NCBI GenBank assembly: GCA_011192085.1 | Contig: DUEQ01000545.1 | Coordinates: forward strand, 1-8,744 | Direction of reading: 5' to 3' | Origin: Caldilineae bacterium | GTDB lineage: Bacteria > Chloroflexota > Anaerolineae > J102 | DNA: 8,744 bases | In this document: positions 1 through 6,740 of the stretch, piece after piece | Layout of the letters: each line of letters opens with the position of its first letter | Position numbering within the stretch: the first letter of the stretch is position 1 | Program-made: the position numbers and the translations under genes | The notes under the pieces: generated by a model | The model's database searches: none | What the model saw: only the letters and a program-made list of their open reading frames with translations | What the model was told of the DNA's origin: nothing

Positions 1-2
1 AC

Positions 3-1856
3 GCCCGGAGCGAGGCGTCGACGGCCGCGGTGGCCACGCCCGAGCCCGCGGCGCAAGCTCCCCAGCCGCAAACCCCCGAATCCTCCGTCATCGAGATCCC
101 CGAAGTCATCTCCGTGCGCGACCTGGCCCAGAAACTGGACACCACGCCCATCGAGATCATCAAGATCCTGATGAGCTACGGTACCATGGCCACCATCAAT
201 GAGATCATCGATTTCGACACGGCCACCATCGTCGCCGAGGAGCTAGGCAAGGAGATCGAGCGGGAGACCATCGTGGAGGAGGAGCTGGAAGAGAGCGAAA
301 CCGGCCCCAAAACTCTGCGCGAGCGCCTGCTGGAGATGGAAGACCCCAGCAAGCTCAAGCCCCGCCCGCCCGTGATCACCGTGCTCGGGCATGTGGACCA
401 CGGCAAGACCACCCTGCTGGACGCCATCCGTAACACCCGAGTGGCCGAACGCGAGGCCGGCGGCATCACCCAGCACATCGCCGCGTATCAGATCGAATTG
501 GACGGCCGGAAGATCACCTTCCTGGACACGCCCGGCCACGCCGCGTTCACCGCCATGCGCGCCCGCGGCGCTCAGGTCACCGATATCGTCATTCTGGTGG
601 TGGCCGCGGATGATGGGGTCATGCCCCAGACCGAGGAGGCCATCGACCACGCCCGCGCGGCCCATGTGCCCATCATCGTCGCCCTGAACAAGATGGACAA
701 ACCCAACGCCAACCCCGAACGGGTCATGCAGCAACTCGCGGACCGGGGTTTGCAGCCCGAGGAATGGGGCGGCGACACCATCGTCGTGCCCATTTCCGCC
801 AAGCAACGCATCAACATCGACGCGCTGCTGGAGAATGTCCTGTTGGTGGCCGACGTCATGGACCTGAAGGCGAATCCCGAAGGCCCGGCCATCGGCACCG
901 TCATCGAGGCGCTGCAAGACCGGCGTTTGGGCAACACCGCCACCGTGCTCGTGCAGAAGGGCACGCTCAAGAAGGGCGATCCCATCGTCCTCGGTCAGGA
1001 ATGGGGCCGCGTCCGGGCCATGTTCGATGATCGAGGCCGGCAGTTGAATGAAGCCAAGCCCTCCATGCCCGTGCTCATCACCGGCCTGCAAGGGCTGCCC
1101 CAGGCGGGCGACATCTTCCAGGTGGTGGAGAGCGACCGTCTGGCCCGTCAGATCTCGGCCGAGCGCAAAGAAAAAGACCGGGCTAAAGAGCAAGAACAGA
1201 CCAAGGCCCTCACCCTGGAGGATTTCTACGCCCAGATGCAGAGCGGCGCGGTCAAAGATCTCAACCTCATTGTCAAGGTAGACGTGCAGGGCTCACTGGA
1301 ACCCATCGTGAAATCCCTGGAAGACCTGAGCAGCGATGAGGTGGGCATCCGCATCCTGCGCAAGGCCGTGGGCAATATAACCGAATCTGATGTCATGCTC
1401 GCCACGGCCAGCCGGGCGCTGATCATCGGCTTCAACGTGAAAGTCGACCCGGTGGCCAAACGCCAGGCCGAACAGCAGGGCGTGGACATCCGCCTCTACA
1501 ACGTCATCTACCACATCGTCGAAGACATCTCCAAGGCCCTGCAAGGCATGCTCGAACCCGTCTACGAGGAGCGCGAGCTGGGACGAGCCGAGGTGCGCGC
1601 GGTGTTCCGCATTCGCGGCCGAGGCAAGGTCATGGGATGTCTGGTCACCGATGGCGTGATCCGTCGCAATGCCGACGCTATCATCCTGCGCAACGGCCAG
1701 GAAATCCACCGCGGCGTCATCTCCAGCCTCAAGCGCTATCAGGAGGATGTGCCTGAGGTGCGCTCGGGTTACGAATGCGGCATCGCGGTCGAAAACTTTA
1801 CCGATCCCAAGGAAGGCGACATCATCGTCGCCACCGAACAGGTTCGCGTACGATAA
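3..1856 (+). CDS. infB: Translation initiation factor IF-2, probably 5'-partial
   Basis: IF-2 is the GTPase that brings fMet-tRNA to the 30S subunit and promotes 50S joining. Counting from the GTG at 30 (608 residues), an IF2_N-type domain lies at about 20-75, followed by an acidic linker. The G domain shows G1 GHVDHGKT (120-127), AGGITQHI (143-150), G3 DTPGH (166-170), G4 NKMD (220-223) and G5 SAK (256-258). A beta-barrel domain, a charged helical linker (about 380-405), domain 3 and the fMet-tRNA-binding C-terminal domain ([20 protein letters not shown]) follow, so the core is complete to the TAA. The frame is open back to base 3, encoding an Ala/Pro/Thr-rich stretch, and the GTG at 30 has no good Shine-Dalgarno; the true start is therefore probably upstream of the window. 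rbfA follows after 4 bases. The family assignment is certain; only the start is not. Confidence 0.97.
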   Translation, partial: ARSEASTAAVATPEPAAQAPQPQTPESSVIEIPEVISVRDLAQKLDTTPIEIIKILMSYGTMATINEIIDFDTATIVAEELGKEIERETIVEEELEESETGPKTLRERLLEMEDPSKLKPRPPVITVLGHVDHGKTTLLDAIRNTRVAEREAGGITQHIAAYQIELDGRKITFLDTPGHAAFTAMRARGAQVTDIVILVVAADDGVMPQTEEAIDHARAAHVPIIVALNKMDKPNANPERVMQQLADRGLQPEEWGGDTIVVPISAKQRINIDALLENVLLVADVMDLKANPEGPAIGTVIEALQDRRLGNTATVLVQKGTLKKGDPIVLGQEWGRVRAMFDDRGRQLNEAKPSMPVLITGLQGLPQAGDIFQVVESDRLARQISAERKEKDRAKEQEQTKALTLEDFYAQMQSGAVKDLNLIVKVDVQGSLEPIVKSLEDLSSDEVGIRILRKAVGNITESDVMLATASRALIIGFNVKVDPVAKRQAEQQGVDIRLYNVIYHIVEDISKALQGMLEPVYEERELGRAEVRAVFRIRGRGKVMGCLVTDGVIRRNADAIILRNGQEIHRGVISSLKRYQEDVPEVRSGYECGIAVENFTDPKEGDIIVATEQVRVR

Positions 1857-1860
1857 ACCG

Positions 1861-2244
1861 ATGGTCCGAAACTATCGAAAACAACGGCTGGATGAGCTCT
1901 TCTGGGAGGAGCTCAACAGCATCATCATGTACGAACTCAGCGATCCCCGGGTGGACGATATCGGCGTCACCCAGGTGGATGTCTCGCCCGATCTCACCAC
2001 CGCCCGGGTTTTCGTCACGCCCTTTTATGAGGATGTGGACACGCGCGAGGTGTTGGCGGGACTGAAAGCCGCCCAGGGCTTCATCCGCACCCAACTCGCC
2101 CAACGCATCAAGGTGCGTCGCATGCCCGAACTCATCTTCAAGATCGACCGCAGCTACCTGGAAGCGCGGCGCGTGGATGAGATCCTCGATTCGCTGAACC
2201 CTCTCGCTGAAACCCACACCGACGAAGAGACCCCAAGTGACTGA
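1861..2244 (+). CDS. rbfA: 30S ribosome-binding factor RbfA
   Basis: The product is 127 residues, the usual RbfA size. RbfA is a single KH-like domain protein that binds the immature 30S subunit near the 5' end of 16S rRNA and helps late maturation and cold adaptation. Visible family signatures are the N-terminal basic R-x-x-R-L-x-E helix, ELSDPRV (about 24-30), the strand VSPDLTTARVFV and the late RIKVRRMPEL-x-F-x-x-D block. The ATG at 1861 is chosen because it starts the family's N-terminal MVRNYRKQRL segment and lies 4 bases after the infB stop. The same frame is open further upstream, but that part is a shadow of infB. No clear Shine-Dalgarno precedes it, so translational coupling to infB is likely (inference). 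Its 3' end overlaps the next gene by 8 bases. Confidence 0.95.
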   Translation: MVRNYRKQRLDELFWEELNSIIMYELSDPRVDDIGVTQVDVSPDLTTARVFVTPFYEDVDTREVLAGLKAAQGFIRTQLAQRIKVRRMPELIFKIDRSYLEARRVDEILDSLNPLAETHTDEETPSD

Positions 2245-3220
2245 TTCCAAACCGCCATCTTGCTCCCCACCCCCTGAACTTCTCGACGCCCTGTCAAGCG
2301 CCCGCAAACCCCTTCTCATTGCCCACATCTCGCCCGATGGCGACGCCATCGGCAGCCTCACGGCCATGGGCTATCTGCTCTATCGCATGGGCAAGGACCC
2401 TATCCTCGCCTGTCAGGACAAAGCGCCCGCAGTGTTCAACTTCCTGCCCTTCTACGAACGCATTGTCCAGAGCGTGGATGAACGCCCCGATCTGGTGATC
2501 TCGCTGGATAGCAGCGATCCTACTCGCATGGGGAGCATTTACGAAGAAACGCGTTTTGGTGACTTGCCTCTGATCGTCATCGATCATCACGTCACCAACG
2601 TCTATTTCGGCGACATCAATTGGGTCGCGCCCGATTGCTGCGCCACGGACCAGATGATCTACTATCTGACCAAGGCCCTGAACGAGCCTCTGGACGAGAC
2701 CCTGGCCACGGCCTTGCTCACGGGCATCGTCACCGACACCCGCGGGTTCCGCACCTACAACGTCACCCCCGCAGTGATGCACGTCACGGGCGAGCTCATC
2801 GACGCGGGCGCGCCCCTGGCTATGATCACCGAGCGCACCCTCGACACCCGCTCCCTCGCCCTCCTCACCCTGTGGGGTCGGGCCCTGGATACGGCGACCC
2901 TGGAGGATAGCGTGATCAGCGCCATCAACACCCTGACCATGCGCCAGGACCTGGGCGGCATCATCCGGGCCGAGGGGCTGGTTTCCTTCATCCTCTCGGC
3001 GCAAGAAGCCAAGATCGCCGCGGTCTTCACCGAAATGCCCGATGGCAAGGTGGAATGCAGCTTCCGCGCCCGCCGCGGCTACGACGTCTCCCAGATCGCT
3101 TTGCAACTGGGGGGCGGCGGCCATCCCCCGGCCGCGGGCTGCACCGTCGAGGGAGCGATCCACGCCGTGCGACGAGAGATCGTGGCCATGCTGAAGGAAG
3201 AAGTCCAGCGAAAACGCTAA
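2237..3220 (+). CDS. DHH/DHHA1 family phosphoesterase, NrnA-like
   Basis: The product is 327 residues, matching NrnA-type bifunctional oligoribonuclease/pAp phosphatases. These Mn-dependent cytoplasmic enzymes degrade nanoRNAs of a few nucleotides and dephosphorylate pAp. The DHH domain carries HISPDGDAIGS (30-40), with metal-ligand His30, Asp34 and Asp36, then DSSDP (91-95), the DHH triad (116-118) and DTRGF (167-171). The DHHA1 substrate domain ends in the Gly-rich GGGGHPPAAG loop (292-301). All expected catalytic positions are present. The GTG start at 2237 puts the first motif at residue 30, as usual, and overlaps the rbfA end as gtgactga, suggesting translational coupling. A DHH gene between rbfA and truB is a common arrangement in many phyla. 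Whether nanoRNA, pAp or a cyclic-dinucleotide product is the main substrate cannot be told from sequence, so no symbol is given. Confidence 0.93.
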   Translation: MTDSKPPSCSPPPELLDALSSARKPLLIAHISPDGDAIGSLTAMGYLLYRMGKDPILACQDKAPAVFNFLPFYERIVQSVDERPDLVISLDSSDPTRMGSIYEETRFGDLPLIVIDHHVTNVYFGDINWVAPDCCATDQMIYYLTKALNEPLDETLATALLTGIVTDTRGFRTYNVTPAVMHVTGELIDAGAPLAMITERTLDTRSLALLTLWGRALDTATLEDSVISAINTLTMRQDLGGIIRAEGLVSFILSAQEAKIAAVFTEMPDGKVECSFRARRGYDVSQIALQLGGGGHPPAAGCTVEGAIHAVRREIVAMLKEEVQRKR

Positions 3221-3254
3221 CCACGACCACGCGACCAGACCACCCCACGACCCC
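3221..3254 (+). repeat. C/A-rich low-complexity truB leader
   Basis: The 34-base gap between the DHH gene and truB is built of imperfect CCACGAC/CCAGACC units, with very little T and few G on this strand. It contains no Shine-Dalgarno before the truB ATG, no hairpin of note and no promoter that I can recognise. It resembles the leader of the DUF84 gene at 8351-8390. Confidence 0.5.
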
Positions 3255-4148
3255 ATGCCCGCCTCCAAATCCCGCCCCAGCGGCGTTCTGAACATCGACA
3301 AGCCCCAGGGACTTACCTCTCACGACGTCGTGGCCCAAGTGCGGCGATTGACCGGCATCCGCCGCGCGGGGCATGCTGGCACGCTGGATCCCCTGGCCAC
3401 GGGCGTTCTGCTGGTGTGCGTGGGCCCGGCCACCCGCTTCGTGGAATACCTTCAGCAGAGCAAGAAAGTCTATGAGACCACCATCCGCCTGGGCCAGATG
3501 ACCGACACGTACGATGCTGAGGGCCAGGTGACCGCCACAGCGCCCGTGCCTGACTTCACGCTGGAGGCGTTGGACCGGGCGTTGGATGCATTTCGGGGCG
3601 ACATTTTGCAAACCCCGCCCATGTATTCCGCCATCAAACGGAGGGGCCAGCCCCTCTACAAGCTCGCCCGCGAGGGCAAGGTGGTGGATCGCCCGCCCCG
3701 GCCCGTCACCATTTACGACATCACCATCCTCGACTGGCGCAACCCCGACCTCACTCTGCGCATCAGCACCTCGCCCGGCGCGTACATCCGCGCCATCGCC
3801 CACGATCTGGGACAGGCCTTGGGCGTGGGCGGGCATGTGCTCACCCTGCGCCGGGTGGCTTCGGGCGCGTTTCGGGTGGAGGACGCCATCACCCTGGAGG
3901 CGCTGGAGGCCGCGGGGGAGGATTGGCCCCGCTATCTCCATGGCCTGCGCGGGGCCCTTTCCATGTTGCCCGCGGTCATCCTGACAGAGGAACAGACCTG
4001 GCGTTTTCGTCATGGCCAGCGCATTCCCCTGGACAATCCGCCCAACGTCACATCCGACCTGCGCGTTCTAGGACCGGGCGAGACGTTCCTGGGCGTCGGG
4101 CGCATGAAAAAGGGCGCCCTCGCCCCCTACAAAGTCCTGCCGGCGTAA
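3255..4148 (+). CDS. truB: tRNA pseudouridine-55 synthase TruB
   Basis: TruB isomerises U55 in the T-loop of nearly all elongator tRNAs and also acts as a tRNA-folding chaperone. The 297-residue product has the family's N-terminal GVLNIDKPQGLTSHDVV (10-26) and the catalytic motif GHAGTLDPLATGVL (39-52) with nucleophile Asp45. It continues with the KVYETTIRLGQMTDTYDAEG block (71-90), including the conserved Tyr73, then PPMYSAIKRRGQPLYKLAREG (121-141, Tyr124), and the SPGAYIRAIAHDLG (173-186) and HVLTLRRVASGAF (194-206) segments. A short C-terminal PUA-like part ends in MKKGALAPYKVL. The ATG at 3255 sits just before the family start. No Shine-Dalgarno precedes it; the leader is C/A-rich. The enzyme looks complete and active. 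Confidence 0.97.
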   Translation: MPASKSRPSGVLNIDKPQGLTSHDVVAQVRRLTGIRRAGHAGTLDPLATGVLLVCVGPATRFVEYLQQSKKVYETTIRLGQMTDTYDAEGQVTATAPVPDFTLEALDRALDAFRGDILQTPPMYSAIKRRGQPLYKLAREGKVVDRPPRPVTIYDITILDWRNPDLTLRISTSPGAYIRAIAHDLGQALGVGGHVLTLRRVASGAFRVEDAITLEALEAAGEDWPRYLHGLRGALSMLPAVILTEEQTWRFRHGQRIPLDNPPNVTSDLRVLGPGETFLGVGRMKKGALAPYKVLPA

Positions 4149-4152
4149 CGCA

Positions 4153-4182
4153 GACTTTTGCACTTTTCACCTTTTCACTTCC
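4153..4182 (-). repeat. A+T-rich ~30-bp spacer repeat, copy 1 (inverted)
   Basis: On the + strand the spacer before the CpXC gene consists of three 8-base units, ACTTTTGC, ACTTTTCA and CCTTTTCA, followed by CTTCC. Read on the minus strand, it matches 8263-8291 at about 26 of 30 positions with one gap, including an exact 14-mer (AAAAGTGCAAAAGT). The base composition contrasts sharply with the GC-rich genes on both sides. Confidence 0.6.
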
Positions 4183-4191
4183 TAAAGGAAG
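4178..4191 (+). promoter_or_regulatory. Small hairpin covering the CpXC gene Shine-Dalgarno
   Basis: CTTCC (4178-4182) and GGAAG (4187-4191) are perfect complements around a TAAA loop. The right arm is the core of the Shine-Dalgarno. Five base pairs make a weak stem, so any effect on translation is speculative. Confidence 0.3.
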
Positions 4192-4192
4192 G
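4184..4192 (+). promoter_or_regulatory. Shine-Dalgarno of the CpXC gene
   Basis: AAAGGAAGG lies 5 bases before the ATG at 4198. It is one of three convincing Shine-Dalgarno sequences in the window and fixes this start. The upstream translation-factor genes lack one, so the CpXC gene is probably initiated independently. Confidence 0.7.
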
Positions 4193-4197
4193 CCATC

Positions 4198-5541
4198 ATG
4201 TTCCGACCCCAACTTGTCACCATCACCTGCCCGCAGTGCGGCGTCCCCTTTCAAACCCCCGTCTTCTCCATCATCGACGTCAAGCGTCAGCCCGAGCTGA
4301 AGACGGCGCTGCTCTCGGGCCAGCTCAACGCGGCCCGATGCCCGAGCTGCGGTCGGGTGAGCTACATCGCCGGGCCCTTGCTCTACCACGACCCGGACAA
4401 GGAATTCCTGGCTGTATACATCCCCATGCAGGCCAACATCCCCGAAAGCGAGCGCCAGAAGATCATCGGGGAGCTGACCAACGCGCTGATGAACGCACTG
4501 CCCGCGGAGAAGCGCAAGGGCTATCTCTTCACTCCCCAGCAGTTCTTTGACCTGGAGCATCTCGTCCGCAAGATTCTGGAGCTGGATGGCGTCACCCAGG
4601 AGATGCTGGAGGCCAGCCAGCGCAAGATCGAGTTGCTGGAGAAGCTGTTGAACCTGCAAGGGGATGAGATGGCTTTCAACATGACCGTGGCCGAGAACAG
4701 AGAGCTGCTGGACCGGGAATTCTTCATGATCCTGTCGGACACCATCGAGCGATACAAGGCCTTGGGGCAGGAGAATCAGGTCAAGGCGCTGGAGGCCCTG
4801 CGGGAGCGGCTCATGCCCCTGACCGAATTCGGGCAACGGCTGCTGAAGCAGCGCAAGGCGGTGGAGGCCCTGGGCCCGCGGCCTACCCGCGAGCAGGTGC
4901 AACAGGCCATCCTCGACGGCGATCTGGACGAGGCGGAGGCCATCGCCATCGCCGCGTTGCCCATGATGGACTACGCGTTTTTCCAATGGCTGGCGGATCG
5001 GATCGAGGGGGCGTCGGGCGAGGAGCGAGAACGCCTGGAGGCCAAGCGCGACCTCATTCTCAAACTGCTGGACACCCTGCGCAAGATCGAGGAGGAGAGC
5101 GCCCGGGCCGCGGCTCGGATCGCGGAGGAGCTCATCAAGGCCCAGGACCTGGAACGCGCCATTCAAGAGTACGCACCCCTGATCAATGAAACGGTCATCG
5201 AGACCCTGGTGGCCGAACTGGCCGCGGCCCAGGCCCAGGGTGCGACCGAACTGGCCGCCCGCATTCAGAAAGTCCTCGACACGCTTCAGGAGATGGTCAG
5301 CCAGGCCATTCCGCCCGAGATGACCCTCATCTTCGAGCTGCTGGAGGCGGACTACCCCGCGGGCACCAAAGCTTTGATCGAACAGAAACGGGAGCTGGTG
5401 AACGATCAATTCATTGCTATGCTCGATGCGTTCATCGAGGATGCGCAAAAGAACAGCAGCTACGACCCCAAGACCCGAGATGACCTCGTTCGCTTCCTGA
5501 AAAACATCCGCGTCCAGGCGACGTTGCTGGCGCGGAAATAG
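4198..5541 (+). CDS. CpXC-domain zinc-ribbon protein with four helical repeats
   Basis: The 447-residue product starts with a CpXC domain. Two Cys-Pro-x-Cys pairs, CPQC (11-14) and CPSC (48-51), should hold a zinc ion; between and after them come family-like blocks ending in PLLYHDPDKEF (60-70). The domain's biochemical role is not known to me. From about 120 the chain is almost entirely charged amphipathic helix, with no signal peptide or membrane segment, so a cytoplasmic location is likely. I see one helical unit repeated four times: LLDREFFMIL (170-179), MMDYAFFQWL (256-265), LINETVIETL (328-337) and LVNDQFIAML (400-409). Each continues into an acidic helix and then an L-x-x-L-R/K-like helix; the aligned Asp/Asn lie at 172, 258, 330 and 402. 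A strong Shine-Dalgarno precedes the ATG. It sits after truB and before a glycosyltransferase. No function can be assigned; a scaffold or zinc-dependent adaptor role is only a guess. Confidence 0.85.
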   Translation: MFRPQLVTITCPQCGVPFQTPVFSIIDVKRQPELKTALLSGQLNAARCPSCGRVSYIAGPLLYHDPDKEFLAVYIPMQANIPESERQKIIGELTNALMNALPAEKRKGYLFTPQQFFDLEHLVRKILELDGVTQEMLEASQRKIELLEKLLNLQGDEMAFNMTVAENRELLDREFFMILSDTIERYKALGQENQVKALEALRERLMPLTEFGQRLLKQRKAVEALGPRPTREQVQQAILDGDLDEAEAIAIAALPMMDYAFFQWLADRIEGASGEERERLEAKRDLILKLLDTLRKIEEESARAAARIAEELIKAQDLERAIQEYAPLINETVIETLVAELAAAQAQGATELAARIQKVLDTLQEMVSQAIPPEMTLIFELLEADYPAGTKALIEQKRELVNDQFIAMLDAFIEDAQKNSSYDPKTRDDLVRFLKNIRVQATLLARK

Positions 5542-5576
5542 ACGATTGACGACAGATCGCTCCCCCGCCCCTTCGC

Positions 5577-5581
5577 AGGAG
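5577..5581 (+). promoter_or_regulatory. Shine-Dalgarno deciding the glycosyltransferase start
   Basis: AGGAG lies 6 bases before the ATG at 5588. It supports this start over the in-frame TTG at 5546, which would add 14 residues not typical of the family. Confidence 0.7.
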
Positions 5582-5587
5582 TCCCCC

Positions 5588-6730
5588 ATGCGCATCGGCA
5601 TGTTCTCCAACGCTTACCTCCCCGTGATCAACGGCGTTGTGCGCTCCATCATGCTCTACCGGCAGGGCTTGTTGGACGCCTGCCACTTCGTGGGCGTTTT
5701 CGCGCCCGATTCCCGCAATTACGAGGATGAGCAACCCTTCATCTTCCGCTATCCCGCCATCCCCCTCCCCACCCAGCTCAACTACTCCTTTCCCGTAGTT
5801 ACCGCGCCCCACATCACCTGGATGGCGCCCCGCCTGAAGCTAGATATCATCCACGCGCATCATCCCATCATTGTGGGAGTCGAGGCCCGCCGCTTCAGCG
5901 AGGAGCTGGACATCCCCCTGGTGTTCACCTTCCACACCATGTACCACGAGTACACCCACTACTTCCTGGGCATGGACAACGAGATCGTGAAGCAGATCGT
6001 GCGGCGGGTGGTACGCGATTACGCCAACCGGGCCGATTACATCATTGCGCCCTCGCCCGCCGTGGTGGACATGCTACCCAGCTATGGCATCCACAAACCG
6101 GTAGAGATTTTACCCACCCCCGTGGATCTCGACCAGTTCAAGCCCCGAGCCCGCCCTCCCCTCAGCGATCCCGACCGCATCCGCCTGATCTATGTGGGCC
6201 GCGTGGCCAAAGAAAAGAACTTGGATTTCCTGCTGCGCGTGTTCAAACGGGCGGCCCAGCAGGATGATCGCATCGAGCTGATAGTGGTGGGGGGCGGTCC
6301 CAGCCTGGGCGAGCTCAAGAAACTGGCCGCAGCGTTGGGCGTGGATCACCGCATCGAGTTCACCGACATGGTGCCCTTCGAGCAGGTGGTGGAAGAACTC
6401 AACCAGGCCGACCTCTTCGTCTTCGCCAGCACCACCGAAACCCAAGGCCTGGTGGTGCTAGAGGCCATGGCCGCAGGCCTGCCCCTGGTCCTGGTCGAAT
6501 CCAAAGCCCTGCTCCACTTCATCAACCCCGACAAAAATTGCGTGGTCGTGCAGGAGGACGAGGAGGCTATGGCCGCGGCCATCCTCTCTCTGATTCGCGA
6601 TCCCGACCGGATGCGGGCCATGGGCCGGGCCGCGCGGCAGAACGCAGAACGCTACAGCATCCCCACACTGACCTCCAAACTGGTAGACGTCTACCACCGG
6701 GCCATCGACATGCACTTCTCCGCAACCTGA
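5588..6730 (+). CDS. GT4 family glycosyltransferase, diacylglycerol glucosyltransferase-like
   Basis: The 380-residue product is a two-Rossmann-domain (GT-B) retaining glycosyltransferase of family GT4. The N-terminal acceptor domain begins MRIGMFSNAYLPVINGVVRS, the usual glycine-containing start of GT4 enzymes. IIHAHHP (87-93) and VFTFHTMYHEYTHYF (112-126) closely recall alMGS-type 1,2-diacylglycerol 3-glucosyltransferases. The C-terminal nucleotide-sugar domain has YVGRVAKEKN (202-211), VVGGGP (233-238) and the E-x7-E signature at Glu284/Glu292 in the TETQGLVVLEAMAAGLPLV segment. No signal peptide or transmembrane helix is visible; such enzymes bind the inner membrane face peripherally. The likely job is glycolipid synthesis, but other GT4 acceptors such as phosphatidylinositol cannot be excluded. 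It follows the CpXC gene by 46 bases and precedes the CinA gene by 10, so it probably shares a transcript with one or both. Confidence 0.9.
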   Translation: MRIGMFSNAYLPVINGVVRSIMLYRQGLLDACHFVGVFAPDSRNYEDEQPFIFRYPAIPLPTQLNYSFPVVTAPHITWMAPRLKLDIIHAHHPIIVGVEARRFSEELDIPLVFTFHTMYHEYTHYFLGMDNEIVKQIVRRVVRDYANRADYIIAPSPAVVDMLPSYGIHKPVEILPTPVDLDQFKPRARPPLSDPDRIRLIYVGRVAKEKNLDFLLRVFKRAAQQDDRIELIVVGGGPSLGELKKLAAALGVDHRIEFTDMVPFEQVVEELNQADLFVFASTTETQGLVVLEAMAAGLPLVLVESKALLHFINPDKNCVVVQEDEEAMAAAILSLIRDPDRMRAMGRAARQNAERYSIPTLTSKLVDVYHRAIDMHFSAT

Positions 6731-6740
6731 ACGCCCTTTT

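Noticed and set aside
1669..1860. Upstream in-frame extension of rbfA inside infB
   Set aside because: The added residues are an out-of-frame reading of the conserved IF-2 C-terminus. The RbfA family starts at the ATG at 1861.
3221..3254. Possible CRISPR-like or tandem-repeat array before truB
   Set aside because: It is only 34 bases with irregular units and no spacers; it is simply a low-complexity leader.
2294..3301. A 335-codon minus-strand frame opposite the DHH gene, and similar ones at 243-1193, 3027-4013 and 7302-8312
   Set aside because: All mirror conserved + strand genes, have low-complexity Gly/His/Arg-rich translations and carry no motif or ribosome-binding site.
4149..4197. Possible rho-independent terminator after truB because of the T-runs
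   Set aside because: The T-runs are part of the 8-base repeat and no GC-rich stem precedes them. The only hairpin follows the T-runs.
5546..5587. TTG start at 5546 for the glycosyltransferase
   Set aside because: The 14 extra residues are Pro/Ser-rich and unlike the family. The ATG at 5588 has AGGAG at proper spacing and begins the conserved strand.
4048..5610. A 520-codon open frame on the minus strand opposite the CpXC gene
   Set aside because: It lies wholly antisense to a well-supported gene with a Shine-Dalgarno and zinc-ribbon motifs. Its translation is Leu/Gln/His/Gly-rich with no recognisable family. Long antisense frames are expected in GC-rich coding DNA.
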